From assembly GCF_900454025.1 (NCBI RefSeq), contig NZ_UGQM01000001.1, forward strand, positions 3,968,001 to 4,032,000: a DNA stretch of 64,000 nt. Direction: 5' to 3'. Source of the stretch: Mycolicibacterium gilvum (lineage in GTDB: Bacteria > Actinomycetota > Actinomycetes > Mycobacteriales > Mycobacteriaceae). Positions 51,672 through 60,927 of the stretch are shown here, piece by piece. Made by a program: the position numbers and the translations under genes. The notes beneath the pieces are model-generated. The model saw only the letters and a list, made by a program, of their open reading frames with translations, was not told the DNA's origin and searched no databases. Position 1 is the first letter of the stretch. Each line of letters opens with the position of its first letter.

Positions 51672-52532
51672 ATGGCGACGCGGCTGTGCGTGGTGGGGAG
51701 CGTGAACGCCGACCTGACGTTCACGGTGGACGCGCTGCCTCGTCCGGGCGAGACCGTGCTGGCCGACGCGCTGGCCTGCGCACCCGGTGGCAAGGGCGGC
51801 AACCAGGCCGTGGCGGCCGCGCGTGCCGGCGCCGATGTCCAGCTCGTCGCCGCCCTCGGCACCGACGCGTCCGCGGAGCAGCTCCGTGACCATCTGCGCG
51901 CGAACTCGGTGGGCTTGGACGCGGTGGTGGCCGTCCCCGGCCCCAGCGGCACGGCCGCGATCCTGGTCGATGCCGGCGCCGAGAACTGCATCGTCGTCGC
52001 CCCCGGGGCCAACGCTCATCTGAGTCTGGCCTCGCCGGTCGTGCGGTCTGCGATCGCCGACGCCGACGTGGTGCTCCTCTCGCTGGAGATCCCGATCGAC
52101 ACGGCGGTCGCGGCGGCGCGCGCCGGGCGTTACGCCGGGGCGACCGTCATGCTCAACGCATCGCCGACCCCGCGCGAGGTCGGCACCCTCGCGGCGCACG
52201 TCGACGTCGTCGTCGTCAACGAGACCGAGGCCGACGCCTGGCGCGACGGTGACCGCATCCTGGTCCCGCATCTGGTCGTCACCCACGGGGCCCGCGGCGC
52301 CACCTGCGTCGGGCAGTGCCACCTGGAGGTCCCCGCACCGGCCGTCGAGGCGGTCGACACCACCGGCGCCGGCGACGTGTTCGCCGGTGTGCTGGCGGCG
52401 AACTGGGAGCAGGGAGTCGAGTTCGCGATGGCTCGGGCCTGCGCGGCCGGGGCGTTAGCGACGCTGGTTCCCGGTGCCGGCGACTGTGCGCCCTCCCGCG
52501 AGGCGGTGGAGGACGTGCTGGACGCGTTGTGA
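51672..52532 (+). CDS. rbsK: PfkB-family carbohydrate kinase (ribokinase-like)
   Basis: The 286-aa kinase has CVVGSVNADLTFTVDALPRPGETV, the APGGKGGNQAVAAARAGA substrate motif (GGKGxNQA) and DTTGAGDVFAGVLA with the catalytic Asp and anion hole (DTxGAGD). Ribokinase converts ribose to ribose-5-phosphate. Position matches Rv2436 (rbsK). An upstream in-frame GTG-like extension was rejected because TAGATT at 51658 fits leaderless start at ATG 51672. Ribose specificity is plausible but unproven. Confidence 0.88.
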   Translation: MATRLCVVGSVNADLTFTVDALPRPGETVLADALACAPGGKGGNQAVAAARAGADVQLVAALGTDASAEQLRDHLRANSVGLDAVVAVPGPSGTAAILVDAGAENCIVVAPGANAHLSLASPVVRSAIADADVVLLSLEIPIDTAVAAARAGRYAGATVMLNASPTPREVGTLAAHVDVVVVNETEADAWRDGDRILVPHLVVTHGARGATCVGQCHLEVPAPAVEAVDTTGAGDVFAGVLAANWEQGVEFAMARACAAGALATLVPGAGDCAPSREAVEDVLDAL

Positions 52533-52563
52533 CGGTACTGCTCACGCCGCGGTCCGGGCTGCC

Positions 52564-54606
52564 TCACTCGCTGGGGATCGACCGCTCGATCTCGTCGAGC
52601 CACGTGCGGGCCGACATGTCCGACGGGGCGCGCCAGTCCCCGCGCGGCGACAGGGAACCCCCGGCCGACACCTTCGGCCCGTTGGGGAGTGCCGAGCGCT
52701 TGAACTGGCTGAACGAGTAGAAACGCTGCGCGAAGACCTGCAGCCAGTGCCGAATCTCCTTGAGAGAGTAGGACGGTCGCTCGTCCTCGGGGATCCCGGT
52801 CGGCCAGTCGCCGCGTTCGGGGTCATGCCAGGCATGCCAGGCGAGGAACGCGACCTTCGACGGCCGGAACCCGTAACGCAGCACCTGGAAGAGCGAGAAG
52901 TCCTGCAGCACATAGGGACCCACCTTGCTCTGGCTGCTCTGGATCTCCTCGTCCTCACCGGCCGGTACGAGCTCGGGGCTGATCTCGGTGTCGAGCACCG
53001 ACTGCAGCACCTCGTTGACCACGTCGTCGAACTGATTCGACGAGATCACCCAGCGGATCAGGTGCTGTATCAACGTCTTCGGGACACCGCCGTTGACGTT
53101 GTAGTGCGACATCTGGTCGCCGACACCGTAGGTCGACCAGCCCAGCGCGAGCTCGGAGAGGTCACCGGTGCCCAGCACGATGCCGCCGCGGTGGTTGGCC
53201 AACCGGAACAGGTAGTCGGTCCGCAGCCCCGCCTGCACGTTCTCGAAGGTGACGTCATAGACCTTCTCGCCCCGGGAGAACGGATGGCCCAGCTCCTTGA
53301 GCATCAGCTCGGCGGTCTCGGTGATGTCGATCGTCTCGAAGGTGACGCCGAGGGCCTCGGCGAGGCGCGTCGCGTTGTTCCTGGTGCGCTCACCGGTGGC
53401 GAACCCCGGCAGGGTGAACGCCAGGATGTCACTGCGGGGACGCTCTTCGCGGTCCATCGCGCGGGCCGCGACGATCAGCGCGTGGGTGGAGTCCAGACCG
53501 CCGGAAAGGCCGAGGACCACCTTCGGGTAATGCAGCGCGCGCAACCTCTGTTCCAGGCCCGAGACCTGGATGTTGTAGGCCTCGTAGCAGTCCTGTTCGA
53601 GACGCGCCGGATCGGCAGGCACGAACGGGAAGCGTTCCACCTCGCGCATCAGCCCGGTGTCGCCGTCGGGTGGATCGAGCACGAACGAAATGTGCCGGTA
53701 GGAATCCTCGTCGATCAGATGATGACGGCGGTTGTCGTCGAAGGTGCCCATCCGCAGCCGCTCGTTGAGCAGCAACTCGACATCGACATCGGCGGTCGAG
53801 CGGCGCTCACCCTTCGGGAAGCGTTCGGACTGGGCCAGACACACGCCGTTCTCCCAGATCATCGTCTGGCCGTCCCACGCCAGATCCGTCGTCGACTCCC
53901 CTTCGCCGGCGGCGGCGTACACGTAGGCGGCCAGGCAGCGCGACGACGCCGAGCGCGCCAGTAGGCTGCGGTCCTCCGCGCGCCCGATGGTGATCGGGCT
54001 TCCCGACAGGTTCGCCAGCACCGTCGCGCCCGCCAGTGCCGCCTCCGCGCTCGGCGGTACCGGGACGAACATGTCCTCACAGATCTCCACGTGCAGCACG
54101 AACCCCGGCACGTCGGTGGCCTCGAACAGCAGGTCGGGACCGAACGGGACGTCGGCGCCGCCGAGGCGGATCTCGCCGCTCTCGTCGTCACCGGCGGCGA
54201 TCTGGCGCTTCTCGTAGAACTCGCGGTAAGTGGGCAGGTAGGACTTCGGCACCACCCCCAGGATCCGGCCGCGGTGGATCACGACGGCGGTGTTGTACAC
54301 CCGGTGCCGGAACCGCAGCGGGGCTCCGACGACCAGGACCGGCAACAGATCGGCCGACCCGGCCGCGACCTCGAGAATCGCCTCGCGGACGGCCTCCAGC
54401 AGCGCGTCCTGCATTACGATGTCCTCGATCGAATACCCGGACAGCGTCAACTCGGGGAACACCGCGAGCCCGACGTGGTCGTGGTGGCATTCGCGCGCCA
54501 TCCGAAGCACGGATTCGGCGTTAGCCGCGGGATCGGCGATGGCCACGTGCTGCGTGCAGGCCGCGACCCGGACGAACCCGTGCCGGTAGACCGAGTAGAA
54601 ATCCAT
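52564..54606 (-). CDS. nadE: Glutamine-dependent NAD+ synthetase
   Basis: The 680-aa two-domain enzyme has an N-terminal nitrilase-like glutaminase with triad Glu52 ([10 protein letters not shown]), Lys ([18 protein letters not shown]) and Cys ([13 protein letters not shown]), and a C-terminal synthetase with the PP-loop [18 protein letters not shown]. Ammonia is channelled between the two to amidate deamido-NAD. Length and numbering agree with the M. tuberculosis enzyme (Rv2438c). Together with nadD in this window it completes the last two steps of NAD synthesis. It is divergent from the sirtuin, an NAD consumer. Confidence 0.97.
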   Translation of the reverse strand: MDFYSVYRHGFVRVAACTQHVAIADPAANAESVLRMARECHHDHVGLAVFPELTLSGYSIEDIVMQDALLEAVREAILEVAAGSADLLPVLVVGAPLRFRHRVYNTAVVIHRGRILGVVPKSYLPTYREFYEKRQIAAGDDESGEIRLGGADVPFGPDLLFEATDVPGFVLHVEICEDMFVPVPPSAEAALAGATVLANLSGSPITIGRAEDRSLLARSASSRCLAAYVYAAAGEGESTTDLAWDGQTMIWENGVCLAQSERFPKGERRSTADVDVELLLNERLRMGTFDDNRRHHLIDEDSYRHISFVLDPPDGDTGLMREVERFPFVPADPARLEQDCYEAYNIQVSGLEQRLRALHYPKVVLGLSGGLDSTHALIVAARAMDREERPRSDILAFTLPGFATGERTRNNATRLAEALGVTFETIDITETAELMLKELGHPFSRGEKVYDVTFENVQAGLRTDYLFRLANHRGGIVLGTGDLSELALGWSTYGVGDQMSHYNVNGGVPKTLIQHLIRWVISSNQFDDVVNEVLQSVLDTEISPELVPAGEDEEIQSSQSKVGPYVLQDFSLFQVLRYGFRPSKVAFLAWHAWHDPERGDWPTGIPEDERPSYSLKEIRHWLQVFAQRFYSFSQFKRSALPNGPKVSAGGSLSPRGDWRAPSDMSARTWLDEIERSIPSE

Positions 54607-54689
54607 GCCTCATTGTTGCCCGCGACCGCTGCGGATATGCATCAGCCCCTGGCTGATCTGGCCGAACGCGGTACCCGTCGGCAATCGCC

Positions 54690-54695
54690 TACATT
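54690..54695 (+). promoter_or_regulatory. -10 box before the sirtuin gene
   Basis: TACATT is followed by exactly 7 nt to GTG 54703, a clear leaderless arrangement. This spacing decides the sirtuin start. Confidence 0.6.
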
Positions 54696-54702
54696 CGGTG
54701 AG

Positions 54703-55545
54703 GTGGAGGCACCCGAACTGGTGGCGTTGCTCGCGGGCAGACGCGTCGCGGTGCTGACCGGCGCGGGGATGTCCACCGACTCCGGGATCCCCGACTACCG
54801 CGGGCCGGATTCACCGCCGAGCAACCCGATGACGATCCGGCAGTTCACCTCCGACCCGGTGTTCCGCCGCCGGTACTGGGCGCGCAACCATCTCGGCTGG
54901 CGGCACATGGACGACACGCAGCCCAACGCCGGACACCGGGCGCTGGCCGCACTGGAGCGTGCCGGCGTCGTGACCGGGGTCATCACCCAGAACGTGGACC
55001 TGTTGCACACCAAGGCCGGCAGCGAGCGGGTCATCGATCTGCACGGCACCTATGCCCGGGTCATCTGCCTGCAGTGCCACCGCACCATGTCGCGGGCGTC
55101 ACTGGCCGACCTGCTCGAGGCGGCGAACCCGGGATTCAGCGACCGGGCCGCCGCGGTGGGCGGCATCGCGGTGGCTCCCGACGCCGACGCCGTCGTGGCC
55201 GACACGTCGTCGTTCCGGATCGTCGACTGCCCGTCGTGCGGTGGGATGCTCAAGCCCGACATCGTGTACTTCGGGGAGAACGTTCCGAAAGAGCGTGTGG
55301 ACGAGGCCTATTCGCTGGTCGACGGCGCCGAGGCACTATTGGTGGCCGGCTCGTCGCTGACCGTGTATTCGGGCTTCCGGTTCGTGCGCCACGCCTCGGC
55401 CAAGGGCATACCCGTCGCGATCATCAACCGGGGGCACACCCGCGGCGACGACCTCGCGACGGTGAAGATCGACAACGGCTGCTCGCCGATGCTGGCGTTG
55501 CTCGCCGACGAACTCCCGGCTGCCGGGGCGACTCTCACCAGGTGA
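54703..55545 (+). CDS. SIR2-family NAD-dependent deacylase (sirtuin)
   Basis: The 280-aa sirtuin contains VLTGAGMSTDSGIPDYRGPD (GAGxS...GIPDFR-type NAD loop), ITQNVDLLHTKAG, the catalytic His in DLHGTYARV, zinc cysteines CLQC and CPSC, LKPDIVYFGENVP and AGSSLTVYSG. The sequence pattern is closer to class II (SIRT4-like) than to CobB, so the acyl preference is uncertain. It starts at GTG 54703 by leaderless geometry; an upstream ATG at 54637 would add 22 residues. It is divergent from nadE and convergent with the P450 (11-bp overlap). Confidence 0.9.
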   Translation: MEAPELVALLAGRRVAVLTGAGMSTDSGIPDYRGPDSPPSNPMTIRQFTSDPVFRRRYWARNHLGWRHMDDTQPNAGHRALAALERAGVVTGVITQNVDLLHTKAGSERVIDLHGTYARVICLQCHRTMSRASLADLLEAANPGFSDRAAAVGGIAVAPDADAVVADTSSFRIVDCPSCGGMLKPDIVYFGENVPKERVDEAYSLVDGAEALLVAGSSLTVYSGFRFVRHASAKGIPVAIINRGHTRGDDLATVKIDNGCSPMLALLADELPAAGATLTR

Positions 55546-56812
55546 CGGGCATCCTGCGCACCGCATGGATGAAATTGCCCGCCACGAAAGACGGTTCGCC
55601 GGCCGCCAGATCGGGGAGCTGCGTGAGCAGTTCACCGATGATCGCGCGCAACTGTGCCCGCGCCACATGTGCGCCGAGGCAGAAATGGCGTCCGCCGCCC
55701 CCGAAGCCCAGGTGTGGATTCGGGTCGCGGCCGAGGTCCAGCAGGTCGGGACGGTCGAACACCGCGGTGTCGCGGTTCCCCGAGGAGTAGAACATCACGA
55801 CCTTCTCCCCCGCCGCGATCTGCTGGCCGCCGAGCACGTAATCGGTTGCCGCCGTGCGCCGGAACGTCATCACCGGCGACGCCCACCGGATGAACTCCTC
55901 GACCGCTCCGCCGATGCGGTCGTCGAACGACGCCGTCAGCCAGGCCCGCTGCTCGGGATGGTCGGTCAGCGCCTTGATCGCGTGGCTGGTGGTCTGTCGG
56001 GTGGTGTCGTTGCCCGCCACCGCGAGCAGGACGAAGAACGCGGCGATCTCCGCATCCGTGAGACGGGCGCCTTCCACCTCGGCGTGCACGAGCGAGCTGA
56101 ACAGGTCGTCGCCGGGGTTGTCACGGCGTTCGGCCGCCAGACCCAACGCCACCTGGTGCAGGTACATCTGGCTGGAGAACAACACCTCCAACGGGTTGCG
56201 ACCGTCGAGGTACTCGGGGTCACCCCAGCTCACCATCGCGTCCGCGGCGTCGGCGACGGCGTGGCGCTCCGAGTCGGGGATACCGACCATGTCCGCCAGC
56301 GTGCGCACGGGAAGCTCTTTGGCGCAGTGGCTGACGAAGTCGACGCCGCTGCCGGCCGCCCGCAGCTCGGTCACGATGTCGCGGGCATTCGCCCTGATCG
56401 AGTCCTCGATGCGGCGGACCTGGCGCGGGGTGAACGCGGCGTGCACGACCTTGCGGATCAGCGTGTGCCGCGGCGGGTCCATCGCCAGGAACGACTGGCT
56501 GGCCTCGAGAAGCTCCTCGGGCACATTCTCGAACAGCACGCCCTTTCCGGACAGGAACACCTCGCTGTTGCGGCTCACCTCGACGATGTCGGCGTGCCGG
56601 GTGACCGCCCAGAAGCCGGAATCGTCGGCGTCCGGCATCAGGGCGTCCTCGACGGGCGGATGCCAGCTCAGCGGACGGGCCTCCCGCAGTTGGGCGAACG
56701 ACGCCTCCCGCTGGTCTGCGGTTCCGGCCCAAAAGGCGCGCGAGGACAGGTCGACGGGATCGTAGGGGCGACCCGCAGAAGCCGCGGGAGGTGTGTGCGC
56801 GGTCACAGTCAT
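55535..56812 (-). CDS. Cytochrome P450
   Basis: The 425-aa heme monooxygenase has the I-helix motif VLLAVAGNDTTRQTTSHA (A-G-x-D-T), the ExxR pair in EEFIRWASPVMTFRRTA, and the heme loop LGFGGGGRHFCLGAHVARAQLRA (in part) with the axial Cys. It is soluble, typical of actinobacterial CYPs that act on lipids, sterols or xenobiotics. The substrate is unknown. It is divergent from a TetR gene with a strong palindrome in the 66-bp gap, which should control it. In-frame upstream residues (MSSRSVGV) would start inside the operator, so ATG 56812 is preferred. Confidence 0.93.
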   Translation of the reverse strand: MTVTAHTPPAASAGRPYDPVDLSSRAFWAGTADQREASFAQLREARPLSWHPPVEDALMPDADDSGFWAVTRHADIVEVSRNSEVFLSGKGVLFENVPEELLEASQSFLAMDPPRHTLIRKVVHAAFTPRQVRRIEDSIRANARDIVTELRAAGSGVDFVSHCAKELPVRTLADMVGIPDSERHAVADAADAMVSWGDPEYLDGRNPLEVLFSSQMYLHQVALGLAAERRDNPGDDLFSSLVHAEVEGARLTDAEIAAFFVLLAVAGNDTTRQTTSHAIKALTDHPEQRAWLTASFDDRIGGAVEEFIRWASPVMTFRRTAATDYVLGGQQIAAGEKVVMFYSSGNRDTAVFDRPDLLDLGRDPNPHLGFGGGGRHFCLGAHVARAQLRAIIGELLTQLPDLAAGEPSFVAGNFIHAVRRMPVTW

Positions 56813-56826
56813 GACGCCGACACTAC

Positions 56827-56847
56827 GACTAGACACTATGTCTAGTC
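56827..56847. promoter_or_regulatory. TetR operator between P450 and tetR
   Basis: GACTAGACA (56827-56835) and TGTCTAGTC (56839-56847) form a perfect 9-bp inverted repeat with a 3-bp centre CTA. The palindrome lies 14 bp before the P450 start and 31 bp before the tetR start, so one dimer (or two) could repress both genes. Confidence 0.85.
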
Positions 56848-56878
56848 AACGTGCAGATCGCTTCGCTACGCTCGACGA

Positions 56879-57514
56879 ATGCCTTCGGTGACCAGAAAGG
56901 CGCAGGCCACTCGGCAGGAGCGTCGCGAGCAGATCGAGCGGCGGCTGCTGGAGGCCACCGACCGTCTGATGGCCGATGGGGCGAGTATCACCGAGCTGAG
57001 CGTCGACCGGCTGGCGTCGGAGGCCGGCATCTCGCGGGCGAGTTTCTACATCTACTTCGAGGACAAGGGCCATCTGCTGCGCCGGCTGGCCTCGCAGGTG
57101 TTCGGCGATCTCGCCGACGCCGCACAGCGCTGGTGGTCGGTGGCGTCGCGGCTGGACCCCGAGGACGTGCGGGTCGCGATGGCCGCGATCATCGCCGCCT
57201 ACCGGCAGCATCAGCCCGTCCTGGTCGCGCTCAACGAGATGGCGCCCTACGACCCCGCGGTCGCCGAGACCTACCGCGACCTGATCGCCGAAGTCAGCAC
57301 CAGGTTTGAGGCCGTCATCGTCGAGGGGCAGAAGGCGGGGACGATCCGGCCGCAGCTGCCGCCCGACATCACCGCCCACACGCTGGTATTGATGGTCGAG
57401 CGCACCTGCCAGCAGAACCTACCGTCGAGACCGACCTCGTTCGACACCGAGCTCGCCGACGTCCTGACCGAAATCGTCTGGGGCAGCTTGTATCTGACGA
57501 ATCCGGCGGGCTAG
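56879..57514 (+). CDS. TetR-family transcriptional regulator
   Basis: The 211-aa regulator has the N-terminal helix-turn-helix [16 protein letters not shown]...[29 protein letters not shown] at about residues 20-65 (the SxxxFYxYFxxK signature) and a divergent ligand-binding C-terminal domain ([23 protein letters not shown]). The TACGCT 6 nt upstream of the ATG may be its -10. It presumably represses the divergent P450 and itself through the palindrome between them. Its effector is unknown, perhaps the P450 substrate. It overlaps the proB end by 4 bp. Confidence 0.9.
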   Translation: MPSVTRKAQATRQERREQIERRLLEATDRLMADGASITELSVDRLASEAGISRASFYIYFEDKGHLLRRLASQVFGDLADAAQRWWSVASRLDPEDVRVAMAAIIAAYRQHQPVLVALNEMAPYDPAVAETYRDLIAEVSTRFEAVIVEGQKAGTIRPQLPPDITAHTLVLMVERTCQQNLPSRPTSFDTELADVLTEIVWGSLYLTNPAG

Positions 57515-58623
57515 ACCGCGACCAGGTCGTCGGCGTGCACCGCGGGCCGGCGCATCTCGGCGGGCAGATCCGAGGTGGACCGGCCCAGCATCGTCGCCAG
57601 TTCGGCCTTGTCGTACGCGACGACGCCGCGGGCCACCATCGCGTTCTCCTGATCACGCAACTCGACCACGTCACCGCCGAAGAATCGTCCGGACACAGCG
57701 CTGATACCGGCCGGAAGCAGTGAGCGACGTTGCTGCACAACGGCTCTCACCGCCCCGTCGTCGAGGGTCAGTGTGCCGGAGGCCTCGGCGGCGTAGCGCA
57801 CCCAGAACCGGCGGGCCGACATCCGCTCGGGCCGGGGCGCGAACACCGTGCCCACCGACGCGTCGCCCAGCGCCGAGGCGGCGTCGGCGGCGGCAGCCAG
57901 CAGGACCGGCACGCCCGCGTCGGCGGCCAACAACGCCGAGGACAGTTTCGAGACCATGCCGCCGGTGCCCAGGTGGCTGCCGCGCCCGGCCGTCACATCG
58001 GCGAGGTCATCGGGCCCGGACACCTCGGAGATGAATCGCGCCGGATTGTCCTCGGGCGCCTTGCGCGGATCGCCGTCGTACAGACCGTCGATGTCGGACA
58101 ACAGGATCAGCGCATCGGCGCCCACGAGATGGGCGACCAGCGCCGAAAGACGGTCGTTGTCACCGAATCTGATCTCGTTGGTCGCCACGGTGTCGTTCTC
58201 GTTGACGATGGCCACCGCGTGCAGCGCACGGAGCCGGTCCAGGGTGCGTTGAGCGTTGTTGTGCTGCACCCGCATCGAGATGTCGTGCGCGGTGAGCAGC
58301 ACCTGCCCCACGGTGCGGTCGTAGCGCCCGAACGCCGCACTCCACGAGTTGACCAGCGCCACCTGCCCGACACTGGCGGCGGCCTGCTTGGTCGCGAGGT
58401 CGGCGGGCCGTTTCGTCAATTTGAGCGGCTCGATGCCGGCGGCGATCGCCCCCGAGGACACGATCACCACATCCGAGCCGGCCTTCATCCGCGCCTCGAT
58501 CGCGTCGGCGAGGTAGTGCAGCCTGCCCCTGTCGAACACGCCCGACGGTGTGGTCAGCGCGGTGGTGCCGATCTTCACCACCACCGAGCGCGCGCCACGG
58601 ATGGCGTCCCGGTGAACACTCAC
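57511..58623 (-). CDS. proB: Glutamate 5-kinase
   Basis: The 370-aa first enzyme of proline synthesis has an amino-acid-kinase domain ([67 protein letters not shown]) and a C-terminal PUA domain ([26 protein letters not shown], in part). Proline feedback inhibition is the family rule. The GTG start lies 4 bp after obg, in an obg-proB pair as in M. tuberculosis. Confidence 0.95.
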   Translation of the reverse strand: MSVHRDAIRGARSVVVKIGTTALTTPSGVFDRGRLHYLADAIEARMKAGSDVVIVSSGAIAAGIEPLKLTKRPADLATKQAAASVGQVALVNSWSAAFGRYDRTVGQVLLTAHDISMRVQHNNAQRTLDRLRALHAVAIVNENDTVATNEIRFGDNDRLSALVAHLVGADALILLSDIDGLYDGDPRKAPEDNPARFISEVSGPDDLADVTAGRGSHLGTGGMVSKLSSALLAADAGVPVLLAAAADAASALGDASVGTVFAPRPERMSARRFWVRYAAEASGTLTLDDGAVRAVVQQRRSLLPAGISAVSGRFFGGDVVELRDQENAMVARGVVAYDKAELATMLGRSTSDLPAEMRRPAVHADDLVAV

Positions 58624-58627
58624 CGCG

Positions 58628-60076
58628 TCACTCTTCGCCGTCGTCGCTCTGCCGGCGGGCCTTCCGCGCGGCCTTGCGCTCGTCGGCGCCGACCCGGTCG
58701 GTCTGTTCGAGACGGACGTCGGTGCCGCGTCCCGACAGGTGCACGTCGACCCCGGCCGGGGTCTGCGGCTCCCAGTCGAAGGTCATGTCGCCGATCGTGA
58801 CCGCGCAGCCGGGCCGCGCACCCAGCTTGAGCAGTTCGTCCTCGACACCGAGGCGTGCCAGCCGGTCGCCGAGATATCCGACGGCCTCGTCGTTGTCGAA
58901 GTTGGTCTGCGCGACCCAGCGCTGGGGCCGGGTGCCTTTCACGACGAACCCGCCCTGCCCGTCGGGCACGACGCTGAACGCGGTCTCGTCGACGGGGATC
59001 GGCCGGATCACCGGTCGGCGCGGCACCGCGGCGGGCTGCGCCGCGCGATAGGCGGCCACGATGTCCCACAGCGCGAAGATCAACGGACGCAGGCCTTCTC
59101 GCGCGACCGTGGAGATCTCGAACACGGGCCAGCCGAATCTGGTCTCGACGTCCTCGCGGACGAAGTCGGCCAGTTCGCGCGCCTCGGGCACGTCGATCTT
59201 GTTGAGCACCACCGCCCGGGGGCGCTCGGCGAGGTCGCCCAGCGTCGAATCGCCCTGCAGGGTCGGCGTATACGCCGCGATCTCGGCTTCCAGTGCCTCG
59301 ATGTCGGAGATCGGGTCGCGGCCCGGTTCGAGCGTCGCGCAGTCGACGACGTGCACCAGCACCGCGCAGCGCTCGATATGGCGCAGGAAATCCAGGCCGA
59401 GACCGCGGCCCTCGGAGGCTCCCGGGATGAGCCCCGGCACGTCCGCGACGGTGAAGGTGTGCTCCCCGGCCGACACAACGCCGAGGTTCGGAGCGAGCGT
59501 GGTGAACGGATAGTCGGCGATCTTCGGTTTGGCCGCGGAGATCGTCGACACCAGTGAGGACTTACCCGCCGAGGGGAACCCGACGAGGCCGACGTCGGCC
59601 ACCGTCTTGAGTTCCAGCGTGAGTTCGCGGACCTCACCCTGCTCGCCGAGCAGCGCGAAGCCGGGGGCTTTACGGGCCCTCGATGCGAGTGCGGCGTTGC
59701 CCAGCCCGCCGCGCCCGCCGGCGGCGGCTTCGAAGCGGGTCCCCGCGCCGATGAGGTCGGCGAGGATCTGGCCGCGTTCGTCGAGGACGACGGTCCCGTC
59801 GGGGACCTTCACCTCGAGGTCGGCCCCGGCGGCGCCGTCGCGATTGCTGCCGGCGCCCTGCTTGCCGGACGGCGCCACGACGTGCGGGTGGAAGTGGAAA
59901 TCGAGCAGCGTGTGGACCTGCGGGTCGACGACGAACACGACGCTGCCGCCGCGTCCGCCGTTGCCGCCGTCGGGACCACCGAGTGGCTTGAACTTCTCGC
60001 GGTGGACCGACGCGCAGCCGTTGCCGCCGTTACCCGCCCGCGCGTGAACGACGACACGGTCGATGAACCGGGGCAT
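58628..60076 (-). CDS. obg: GTPase Obg/CgtA
   Basis: The 482-aa ribosome-assembly GTPase begins with the glycine-rich Obg fold ([38 protein letters not shown]), then the G domain with [12 protein letters not shown] (G1), [18 protein letters not shown] (G3) and LNKIDVPEA (G4), and a C-terminal OCT domain plus charged tail ([17 protein letters not shown]). It helps mature the 50S subunit and is usually essential. ATG 60076 follows AAAGGA; a GTG at 60079 is also possible. Confidence 0.96.
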   Translation of the reverse strand: MPRFIDRVVVHARAGNGGNGCASVHREKFKPLGGPDGGNGGRGGSVVFVVDPQVHTLLDFHFHPHVVAPSGKQGAGSNRDGAAGADLEVKVPDGTVVLDERGQILADLIGAGTRFEAAAGGRGGLGNAALASRARKAPGFALLGEQGEVRELTLELKTVADVGLVGFPSAGKSSLVSTISAAKPKIADYPFTTLAPNLGVVSAGEHTFTVADVPGLIPGASEGRGLGLDFLRHIERCAVLVHVVDCATLEPGRDPISDIEALEAEIAAYTPTLQGDSTLGDLAERPRAVVLNKIDVPEARELADFVREDVETRFGWPVFEISTVAREGLRPLIFALWDIVAAYRAAQPAAVPRRPVIRPIPVDETAFSVVPDGQGGFVVKGTRPQRWVAQTNFDNDEAVGYLGDRLARLGVEDELLKLGARPGCAVTIGDMTFDWEPQTPAGVDVHLSGRGTDVRLEQTDRVGADERKAARKARRQSDDGEE

Positions 60077-60162
60077 CACAGGTCCTTTCCATGACGAAAT
60101 CTACGTTTTGCCGGCCAGAACGCGAGGGCCGTCGGTGCAAAACGTCGATCTCGACGTAGGAC

Positions 60163-60429
60163 CTAGGCCTCGCTGCGAACAGTACGGACGATGTTGACGT
60201 ACTTGCGGCCACGCTTGGTGCCGAACTCCACGGCGCCCGGGGCGGTCGCGAACAGGGTGTCGTCGCCGCCACGGCCGACGTTGACGCCGGGGTGGAAGTG
60301 CGTGCCGCGCTGGCGGACCAGGATCTCGCCGGCCTTGACGACCTGGCCGCCGAACCGCTTGACGCCGAGTCGCTGCGCGTTGGAGTCACGACCGTTGCGT
60401 GAGCTGGAAGCGCCCTTCTTGTGTGCCAT
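60163..60429 (-). CDS. rpmA: 50S ribosomal protein L27
   Basis: The 88-aa protein starts [20 protein letters not shown] and contains [15 protein letters not shown], unambiguous L27. It sits close to the peptidyl-transferase centre. It follows rplU by 17 bp in the usual rplU-rpmA-obg order. Confidence 0.97.
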   Translation of the reverse strand: MAHKKGASSSRNGRDSNAQRLGVKRFGGQVVKAGEILVRQRGTHFHPGVNVGRGGDDTLFATAPGAVEFGTKRGRKYVNIVRTVRSEA

Positions 60430-60446
60430 GTCTGTCGCTCCCGTCT

Positions 60447-60770
60447 CTACTTGATGCCGGTGACCTTGAGGACCGTCAGCTGCTGACGGTGCCCCTGCCG
60501 CTTGTGATAGCCGGTCTTGTTCTTGAACTTGTGGATGCGGATCTTCGGGCCCTTGGTGTGCTCCAGGACCTCACCGGTGACCGCGACCTTCTCCAGCGCC
60601 TTCGCGTCGGTGGTGACGTTCGCACCGTCGACGACCAGCGCGACCGGCAACGAGACCGAGGCGCCGGGCTCTACGTCGAGCTTCTCCACCTTGACGATGT
60701 CGCCGGCCGCGACCTTGTACTGCTTGCCACCGGTCTTGACGATCGCGTACGTGGCTGATTTGGCTGCCAT
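60447..60770 (-). CDS. rplU: 50S ribosomal protein L21
   Basis: The 107-aa protein starts (after MAAKSAT) [19 protein letters not shown] and contains the L21 signature region [16 protein letters not shown] near the C-terminus. It binds 23S rRNA. It is first in rplU-rpmA, downstream of rne; the 157-bp gap before it holds a strong hairpin. Confidence 0.97.
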   Translation of the reverse strand: MAAKSATYAIVKTGGKQYKVAAGDIVKVEKLDVEPGASVSLPVALVVDGANVTTDAKALEKVAVTGEVLEHTKGPKIRIHKFKNKTGYHKRQGHRQQLTVLKVTGIK

Positions 60771-60850
60771 CGCTGGGTCTTCCTCTGCTTCGCGTGCGGG
60801 CGCGCATCACCTGGGTGTGCGTGCGGGTCTGGGTGCGGGATCTTCGTCCC

Positions 60851-60883
60851 GTCTCCGGCCCGCCGTAGGCAGGCCCTGGAGAC
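60851..60883 (-). terminator. Strong hairpin between rne and rplU
   Basis: GTCTCC/GGAGAC and GGCCTGCC/GGCGGGCC arms form a near-continuous stem of about 14 bp with a 3-nt loop. It lies about 45 nt after the rne stop and 80 nt before rplU. No T-run follows, so it may be a mycobacterial non-canonical terminator of rne or an RNA processing or leader structure for rplU. Confidence 0.45.
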
Positions 60884-60927
60884 AACTGGTCAAGGGTACG
60901 TGACCAGCGGGTAGAGAATCAAACCGC

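Noticed and set aside
54091..54702. Long N-terminal extension of the sirtuin frame
   Set aside because: It overlaps nadE antisense; the extra 204 codons have shadow composition and a -10 box with 7-nt spacing points to GTG 54703.
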